From contig NC_085136.1 in the NCBI RefSeq assembly GCF_035046485.1, positions 293,299,080 through 293,363,079 on the forward strand: 64,000 bases of DNA. The letters are read 5' to 3'. This DNA is from Aedes albopictus. Its lineage: Eukaryota > Arthropoda > Insecta > Diptera > Culicidae. Positions 56,641 through 64,000 of this stretch are shown here, piece after piece; positions within the stretch are counted from its first letter, which is position 1, and every line of letters starts with the position of its first letter. The notes beneath the pieces are model-generated. The model saw only the letters and a list, made by a program, of their open reading frames with translations. It did no database searches and was not told where the DNA came from. The position numbers and the translations under genes are program-made.

Positions 56641-59212
56641 AACGTGTCCGTGTCTTTTAAAAAAAATAATCCTCCGGCTATGGGTAGAGGATATTGGAAA
56701 ATAAATGCTTCTTTGCTGGCAGATGATGAGACATCTGAGGAATTTGCTCAAGTATTTGCCAGTCTAAAGCAAAGACGCAAGCATGCAGTTAGCTTTTCGG
56801 AATGGTGGTCGTACGACTTTAAGAACAAAGTGAAAAGTTTCTACAAGTCCAAAGCCTTTGAATTCAACCGAGCTCATGCAATAAAGAAAGGAAGTTGCTA
56901 CAGTCAGTTGAATGACTTAATGCGACAGCAGTCTGATGGCTTGGACGTACAAGAGAAGATGAGCAGTGTAAAGTCAGTACTTGTCGGACTGGAAGAGCAA
57001 CGTTTGGCAAGCCTTCGTAATAAGGTGCAGCCATCTACCATGCTCGAGAATGAGAAATTAAGCATATACCAGGTGTATCGCGTTATGAAGCGTGGGTTTA
57101 TTACGCCACAGCTGACAATTGAAACTCCGGAAGGATACACAACTAAACAAGCGGTGCACGATCACTTCGAAAAATAGTTCAGTAAACCACAAGAGCAACA
57201 AAGATCAGCTTATTCCGCCTTGAACCATATCAACAAACTGCTACCACGAAACATGGGAAACAACCTAATGTCGCCAATAGGATAACAGGAGCTACTTGCA
57301 ACAATCAAAAGCGCAACAAGGAAAAAAGCTCCTGTGCCTGATGAACTTACCTATGAGTTCTACGAAAGGCACTTCGAGCTGCTCAAACAGGATCTTTTGA
57401 AACTTTTCAATGGATTTTTGGACGGATCTATTACAATCCAAGAGAACTTTTCCAACGGAATCATCGTCTTGATCTTCAAGTCCGGGAATCGAAACGATCT
57501 ACAGAATTACCGTCCAATCAGCCTTCTGAACACAGACTACAAAATTCTAGCGAAGTTATGTGCAAGAAGGCTCAAAGCATGTATGGAACTACTCATCGGA
57601 GAAGGACAAACAGCAGGACTTGAAGGAAAATCTTGTACACAAAACTTGGACAAGCTGAGAACGGTAGTTGCACGGGGTCAACAAAGCAAGCGAATGCAAT
57701 TTGCGTTGCTGAGCTTAGATTTGCAGAAAGCGTTCGACTCTGTAGATCACACCAGGCCTTGGGAAACACTGGCGAAATATCAACTTCCAGGACAGTTCAT
57801 TGAGTTCGTACGAAAGCTGTATGGCAACGCATCGTCACAAGTGTTGGTGAATGGTGCTCTAACAACATCGTTCAGGATTTTTCGTTCTGTACGTCAAGGG
57901 TGTCCATTATCTATGTTGCTGTTTTCACTCTACGTGGAACCTCTGATCCGGCAGCTGTACGATTCAACGATGGGACTAATGATAGAGGGAAGATTTTATA
58001 AGATAATGGCGTACGCTGATGACCTTACACTGATAGTAAGAAACAATGAAGAATTTGATCTTGTGATGTCTATAGTAACTGATTTTGCCATACAAGCAGC
58101 AATCCAAATAAATTTTCAAAAATCTGGATTCTTAAGGTTCAATAACTGCTCGTTAGGGCCCCAAATGATACAAGAGAAACAAGAATTCAAAATTCTAGGT
58201 ATAATAATTAGAGATAATTATAAGGACATGATTAGGTCTAATTTTGATAAAGTGCTAAGAGCCTTCACTACTGCATGTCATAACCACAGTGCAAGAAACT
58301 TAAGTCTGATCGAAAGAGTAATGATTTTGATACTTACTATCAAAACTGTGGTATTTGGCTCATATGTTACCACCTAATAATTCGCACATAGCTGAAATTA
58401 AGAAAAGAACGGGCTACTTTCTATGGAATTCCTACTTCTCCAAAGTAAATAGGAATCAATTATATCTCGATTATAGTGAAGGGGGTCTCAAACTTATAGA
58501 CCCAGAGAGTCAGTGTAAGGCACTTTTTATTAGGAGTATTTTGTATGACTGTGGTACAAAGACCAACCATTTCTTGCTAAAACATTGTAATATTAATTCA
58601 TCCATAAACACAAAGAAATGGATCGAAGAAGCGAAAAAGCTTGAAAACCATTCATGTACTGAAAATAATAGGACATTGTATAATTACTTCATTGATGAAC
58701 TAAAAACCTAACCCATTATACAACAAAAGTTTCCGCAACTCTGGTGGGACTGCATTTGGGAAAATATCAATCATTCCTTCCTCAGTCTAAAAACTAGGTC
58801 ATTGCTTTACCTTATTTTCAATGATGTTATACCAAACAAAGCAAAAATGTACAATTATACTGATAGAGTTGACAATAATATTTGTGAAATATGCAACAAA
58901 CCTGATACAAATATCCATAGAATTAAGGAATGCAGCAAGTCGGGAATTATATGGAACTGGATTACAAATATTATCAAACAAAAACTTAAACTGAAATTAG
59001 GGTCACCAGAAGAAATTTTGTATTACGGCATAACTAAGAAAAATCATTCTAAAAACGCTGCTCTCTACTTGGTAGCGGAGGCAATGGCATACAATATCCA
59101 TCATTATAGAAACCCCAGCCTATTTTCGTTCCAAAAAATTATACGGGAAGCAAGGTGGAATAATAGGAAAATGTTTAGAACATTTTTCAGCACGTGTCTT
59201 AACATATGTTAA
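56641..59212 (+). pseudogene. L1-like ORF2, reverse transcriptase and C-terminal domain
   Basis: After MGRGYWKINASLLADD and a linker with SEWWSYDFKNKVKSFY come RNDLQNYRPISLLNTDYKIL, LLSLDLQKAFDSVDH (motif A), SVRQGCPLSMLLFSLYVEPL (motif B) and MAYADDLTLIV (catalytic YADD). The C-terminal part includes FLWNSYFSKVNRNQLYLDYS and CEICNKPDTNIHRIKEC, a zinc-binding-like motif. Stops at about 57177 (after DHFEK) and 57284, a frameshift at about 58370, and a stop at 58709 break it, so it is dead. The catalytic Asp residues themselves are intact. Reading continues to a final stop at 59210. Confidence 0.9.
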
Positions 59213-59479
59213 GCAGGTAACAATTGTTAAGATCTAAGATATTTGATGCCTAATTATTACCATTTATGTATATGAGGTACGATACATTATAAGGTTGTAG
59301 TTAGTATTTTAAGTTATGATCCGTAAATAAAAAGTTTTAAAGAAAAAAAAAAAAATTCGTCGAGCTGAGTTGATTGATATATGTGACTCGACCCTCCGGG
59401 ACTTCTATCAAAAAGTTATTTTTGGAGTGAACATACATTTAGCCTTTGCATTACACTTAGTGTACGAGAAAGGCAAAAA

Positions 59480-59896
59480 ACATGAAATCTAATGAGATTG
59501 GAAGGTATTACTACAAGGGAACTCTTATCTGTACAAAAGATGTAATTTGAAATTTAAAATGGGGTACCTTAGGGTATTATCGGCAGGTTTGTTCTCTTTG
59601 TCATGGGGGATATTGTCAGCCTAATGGCCTGAAGCTTGGCCATTTAACTTAGCTTGGTTGGGAAGGATTTAAGGCCAACTCTGGATCCAACAGATTATAA
59701 AAAAAAAACATGAAGAGAACAAAATTTCCGAAAATACCTAAGTTTCCCTATGATGATTCTTCAAATTGATTCAAATAGAAATGGGTATGTTTCAGGTATA
59801 GCTTTTCGTACGTTGAAAGTATTCGAATATATGTATACTACGCAGAAAATAAAATTCAGAACTCTTATCAATTTTTCTCGCCAATATTTTCTGAAT
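59480..59896. other. Unassigned DNA
   Basis: Between the end of copy 3 and a palindromic hAT-like element; no feature supported. Confidence 0.5.
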
Positions 59897-59904
59897 CTTA
59901 TGGT

Positions 59905-60297
59905 CAAAGATGGGAACACTCACTTGCAGAGAGTTTATGTTTTCTCAGCTCAGAAGCGTGCAATCAAGAAATGGTGTATGGACGACTTTTGCCTTATGGT
60001 TTTGTCTAAAAGTTTGCCGAACAGAGTAGAGGTCTCACACGCATACCGAAGTCGTGAAGGAGCTGCGAAGGCAACTCTCCACGAGGTGAATGTAAATTAC
60101 ACTCACCTCGTGGAGAGTCGTTTTCACAGCTTTGTCACGACTTTGATATGCGTGTGCGACCCCTACTCTATTTGGCAAACTTTTAGACAAAACCACAAGG
60201 CAAAAGTCGTCCATACATCATTTCTTGATTGCACGCTTCTGAGCTGAGAAAACATAAAGTGAGTGTAACTCTCTGCAAGTGAGTGTTCCCATTCCTG
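59905..60297. mobile_element. Palindromic hAT-like element 3
   Basis: Ends CAAAGATGGGAACACTCACT and the inverse of CAGGAATGGGAACACTCACT. CTTATGGT lies on both sides (59897-59904, 60298-60305). Nearly the whole 393 bp is an inverted repeat, meeting near CGAGGTGAATGTAAATTACA. Very close to the 28330 element. Confidence 0.92.
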
Positions 60298-60305
60298 CTT
60301 ATGGT

Positions 60306-62439
60306 ATACACAATACTCATATATTTACAAATCAAAACGGTCAAATCTGGATGAAGTACAGTGTACAAAACTCTCCATCCCATATCTAATGCAAATCCAG
60401 TTAAATGATGAGTTTAACCAAATGCATCGAAGCTCAGCAATAATGTGGTGATGGTGTCCCTGTTCGCTAATTTGTAGGTACACAATCATGGCGCCCTCCC
60501 TCCAGCTGGCCATGCTGGACAAATCGAGCCACGGGAAGTGGATCGCAAATTGTTACCGGATTTTCGGATGAATTAGCATGATACACATCCGCCGTACTAA
60601 TTACACCGTTTTTGTTGAATCGAAATTAGCGGACTCATTGATAGCGCTGTTATTGGATTTGAATTGGTGATAATTTGGGCGACGAATTTAAATTGAGTGT
60701 AAGCACGAATGAGCTCAGTTGGTGAATGCTCTGCTGTTCAACAAGATCATACTAAAAGTGTCTGGATTAGATTCCCAGTATTTTACAGAATTTATTATAC
60801 CTAATGGAAATATCTTAGGTAACCTTGCGAATAGGCTTCCGATATGCTTCCTACATTATGACCAGGAAGTTTAATAGTTTACAGCACTAACAAAGCATAT
60901 AATAGTAATTGGATCGCATCCCATTTAAGCACGAGATTTTTTTTTTTCACGTGCTTTCAGATTCTGTACACGCTAAGCTCACGGTTATCGAAACAAATTG
61001 GCTTGTCTAAGATCTTAACAGTAATTAGGAAATCAAAGTTAAATCACCACGAGAAACGATAAGTTTCTTCATTAAACATTCCTGATAAAATTACCTCAAC
61101 AAAATCAAATTTCTTATTCATGAAAACGTGGCAACAAGGAGAAATCCTTAAATAAACGGTCGACAACAGCAGATTTCTCAACACTTTCCGAGCGCACGCA
61201 AATCTGCTCACCCGAATGGAAAAGCTTCTTTTCCGTAGAACCATCCGTCTTGCTGTTAATTATCACGGTATGATGAACAATCTCGCCCCGGTGTGTTTAA
61301 CATCTCCTCCGTTCGTATACTTTGCTTGAAGCTTGATGGAACACCACACCACACCGGTAGCTGGAGACGGGAAGATATATTAACATGTATTTATGACGTG
61401 AAAGCTTACTCCAGTTCTAAGGCTTTTCCGAAGCATCTTGCACAGGCCTATGCCTCTGATATCTCCTTTTCACAATGCTCCTCGAATCCACCCAGACGCA
61501 AACGGCTCTTATTGTTAGTCCAGGTGGGTTATCAGCGGCACGTGTTTTCTTGGCTGACAGCTTTCTCCGTTTAGAGTCTGGTGAGACTCTATTTGGCTGA
61601 CAGGTAGCAAGATACGAAGATACGGTTACGGTGCTCATTACACTTGAAGGAAGATGTATGACTTAATGAAATTTGAAAAGAAACATATATTATGAAAACA
61701 ACACTGAATATGTTTTGAAGATTAAATTTCACAAGAATTTGGAGAAAAATCGTATTGAACATTCTCTTAACACCTACGATCCCATACAACTTCGGTGAGC
61801 ATGTCTCAAAATGACCCCAAACCCTAACCCACCTAGTTCGGACGGGAACCGAAAACCGATGCAACAACGGATCGTTTTACGTGTCATTTTACTCTGTTTC
61901 CGGCCGTTTTGCTTGCTTGGTGCTGGCTGAGCTGTCGTCGTGCTTATGGCTTCCGGATGAAATATAACCGCTACCTCCGACCATTACTTACTGCTGCTAG
62001 GTTGAGGCCCCCATTATGGCAGCTGGGCTGGCACGATACAGTCACAGAACTGGTGCAACAACGCCACATCGAAACGGAAATGGTGAAACACTTTCCGGTT
62101 GTCACATTTCACGTCCACCTTCGTTGGTGCGCTATAAGTTTCTGTCGTTGTCGGTGTCGTTCTGTTGGGTTTCCTTGGTGGGAAATATTTGTTTTTCTTT
62201 TTTTTTTTTTTTTTTGATTCGCTTTATAAAGTTGGGCAATGTTGCACTACGGCGCAGCACAAGGAACTTCACGACTCGGAGGCAGGAAACGGAAACAAAT
62301 GGCTGTGCCATAATTTGCATGTGTTAAGCCATTGTTTCGTCCAATTGTTTCTGGTAATCTACCAAAGAATAATTGAATGTTTTACAGCCATGTACGCTCA
62401 GAGGTTCAGACGGTTTGAACAATGAGTAAGCGATTCTGC
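60306..62439. other. Unassigned DNA, possibly unique host sequence
   Basis: No element ends with clear duplications. At about 60707-60785 TGAGCTCAGTTGGTGAATGC resembles a tRNA A-box region and TGGATTAGATTCCCAG a decayed B box, probably a SINE or tRNA relic. 61800-62320 is more GC-balanced, with a T run at 62198-62216, but its open frames have no recognised motif. Confidence 0.45.
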
Positions 62440-64000
62440 AGAAATTTCTTTGCAGGAGATGTAGGGTATTCTTAAAGGAGTTTATGGATGGATTTCTAAA
62501 CAAATCCGTGGATGAACTCCTAAAATATTTCTTGGAGATAATTGGGAAAGATTTCGAGGATGACTTCTTACAAACTGCTGAATCTTTAAGAAATCCTTAA
62601 AGGAAATCAAAAACGTGTTCAGGTTATCCTGGAAAAAATCATGGTAGCATCCCTGGAAAATAGGATGAAACGATGTCCGAGATTTCTTAAAGAACCCCTG
62701 AATAAATTTTTGAAAAGATGCTCAGAGAAATTTCTAGACGAAACCATGGGGAAATTCTCGGAGCAATTCATGGCGGAATTTCTGGAAGTGTACCTGGGGA
62801 ATTCCTGGAAAATCCCTGAAAAAATTCCTGGGTAATTTTCTGGAAGAATTCCTGGATTCATCCAGATCATCCAGATGATTCATCCAGGATTCTTTGAGGT
62901 ATAGAAGTCTTGGAGGAATTCATTGAGGTATACCTTGCGGATGTTTGGGATCAGTTCCGGCAGACATTTCTGAAGACATCTGTTGGGGAATTTCCGAAGA
63001 AATTTTTCAAGAGGAACCCTTGGAAGGATTTCCGGAAGAATGTCTGAAGAAATCCCTTGAGAATTTCTTGAAGAAATCCCTGGAGGATTTCCTGGAGGAA
63101 TCCTTGAACGAACTCCTGGGAATCTTGGAGGAACTTCCAGAGAAATTCCTTGTGGAATTCCTGGAGGAATTTCTTCTGGAAGTATTCCCTAGGAAATCCC
63201 TAGAATAATTCTTGGGGGGATCAATTGAGGAGTTTTTGGAGGAATTCGTGGAGGAACCGCTGAAGGAATTCTTTGAGAAATCCCTGGAGAAATTCCTGGA
63301 GGAATTCCTGGAGGTATCCCTAGAAGAATTCTTGGAGGAATTTCTGGAGTAACTTTAGAAGTAATTTCTTGAGTGGATATTCTGGTACAATTCTTGGAGG
63401 AACTTGTGAAATGATTCCATGAGAAGTTCCTGGAAGAATTATTGGAGGAATCCTTGAAGAAATTCCTATATAAATGCCTGGAATAATTCTTGGACGAGTT
63501 CCTGTAGGAATCCCTGGGTAAATTTCTGAAGAAATCTCTTGAGGGTTTTCTGAAGGAACTTAAAAAATCCCAGCTGAATCCCTAAGAGTATCTTTAGGGG
63601 ATTTCTGGGAGGAATCCCTGGAGAAATTTCTGTAGACATCACTTGAGAAATTCCTGGAGAATACTTAGAGAGACTTCTGAACAAATTCGTGGTGGAATCC
63701 CTGGAGGTATGAATTTCTGGAAGTGAACCTGGCGAAATTCCTGGAAGATTTCTTGATGGATTTCCTGGATGCATTCCAGAGGAAATCTCTATAGGAATTC
63801 TGGGAGGCATGCCTAGATAAATTTATGAAAAAATGCCTTGAGAAATTCCTATAGAAATCATTTGAGGATTTTTTAGAGGAATTCCTGAAGGAATCTCAGG
63901 AGAAATTCCTGCATGAGTTCCTGGAAGAGCTTCTGGAATAATCTCCAGGTGAAGTCCTGGAGGTATCCTTAGAGAAATACTGGGTAGAATTTTTGCATAA
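62440..64000. repeat. Degenerate GAATTC-type repeat, purine-rich, clearest block
   Basis: Units such as GGAGGAATTCCTGGAGGAAT follow each other almost without interruption from about 62990 to the window end. The plus strand can be read as EEFLEEFL-like peptide and the minus strand as IPPGIPPEI-like peptide; both are products of the repeat. The block runs past the window edge. Confidence 0.85.

Larger units (their letters stand above)
49710..59354 (+). mobile_element. L1-like non-LTR retrotransposon, near full length, inactivated
   Basis: ORF1 with a CCHC zinc knuckle, ORF2 with endonuclease and reverse transcriptase, and a 3' UTR with AATAAA at about 59326 and poly-A ending at 59354. Three insertions enlarge it (49881-52517, 52899-55037, 56454-56640); without them it would be about 4.7 kb. 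The C-terminal CEICNKPDTNIHRIKEC motif and YADD box fit the L1 or Tx1 groups, but clade assignment is tentative. The 5' boundary is estimated from where the 152-bp array stops. Confidence 0.82.
48811..59478 (+). mobile_element. Long element with 152-bp units, copy 3, split by a retrotransposon
   Basis: Left part from about 48811 (CATTCAAATTTCAGCCACAT, then CGTAATTCCGGCGAAGCACC) matches copy 1 at about 12090-12190. The array runs to about 49709. The right module (CGTCGAGCTGAGTTGATTG, GGAGTGAACATAC, GTGTACGAGAAAGGC) resumes at 59355 right after the poly-A of the retrotransposon. The extreme left module and the CA tract are missing. Confidence 0.78.

Noticed and set aside
49710..59354. LTR retrotransposon or integrated virus
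   Set aside because: No LTRs, protease, integrase or envelope; an endonuclease of the apurinic type, a YADD reverse transcriptase and a poly-A tail show a non-LTR retrotransposon.
61909..62217. 102-codon plus-strand frame ending in poly-Phe
   Set aside because: The end is translated from a T run, and the neighbouring frame is also open; no recognisable features.
62440..64000. Long open frames with EEFLEEFL-like or IPPGIPPEI-like peptides on both strands
   Set aside because: They follow directly from the degenerate 12-mer repeat lacking stop codons. No start context or splice evidence, and equivalent frames occur in every block of this repeat.

Overview
The window looks like transposon-packed intergenic or intronic DNA from a culicine mosquito, most likely Aedes. 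The basis is two copies of a tRNA-derived SINE recognisable as Feilai, several other tRNA-derived SINEs, dense families of short TIR elements, degenerate Ty1/copia, RTE-like and L1-like retrotransposons, and many blocks of a degenerate purine/pyrimidine repeat built on GAATTC. AT content is high. Species assignment is inference; no database was searched. No complete host gene is visible. The only convincing host coding sequence is one GC-rich exon at about 32515-32967 (+), ending at a plausible splice donor.

Layout. 0-7.8 kb: TA-flanked MITEs, a minus-strand Ty1/copia relic (gag then integrase) and a foldback relic carrying a TIR element. 7.8-11.5 kb: degenerate 12-mer repeat with a Feilai SINE, an RTE 3' fragment and a short MITE inside it. 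11.6-14.85 kb: a long element built from 152-bp tandem units, split by a hAT-like MITE that carries a tRNA-like unit. 15.3-16.8 kb: a TA-flanked element containing a minisatellite-ended element. 19-23.3 kb: a TA-flanked MITE, a broken RTE-like retrotransposon split by a 340-bp MITE, then another TA-flanked MITE. 24-31.8 kb: SINEs, an inverted pair of tRNA-like modules, a 749-bp foldback inside a short MITE, two palindromic hAT-like elements and a pogo-like element split by a SINE. 32-35 kb: the host exon and a Tc1/mariner transposase tail. 35-48 kb: degenerate repeat, a second Feilai and a second 152-bp-unit element on the minus strand.

The most striking part is 48.8-59.5 kb. A third 152-bp-unit element contains an L1-like retrotransposon (about 9.6 kb as it stands). 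Its ORF1 is interrupted by a 2.6-kb foldback element (itself split by a 682-bp SINE with a 27-bp target duplication) and by a 2.1-kb Tc1-type element carrying its own unrelated 152-bp satellite. Its ORF2 is interrupted by a further tRNA-derived SINE. Removing each ORF1 insertion with one copy of its target duplication puts the reading frame back in phase, so boundaries and order of events can be read directly. After 60.3 kb the window is mostly unassigned DNA ending in 1.6 kb of the degenerate repeat.

The retroelement genes are pseudogenes with stops and frameshifts. SINEs and MITEs here would depend on enzymes encoded elsewhere. What the window offers is a well-resolved record of nested insertion, several long hairpin-forming repeats, and families whose structure (tRNA modules in TIR elements, 152-bp arrays inside elements, reiterated terminal motifs) merits follow-up.
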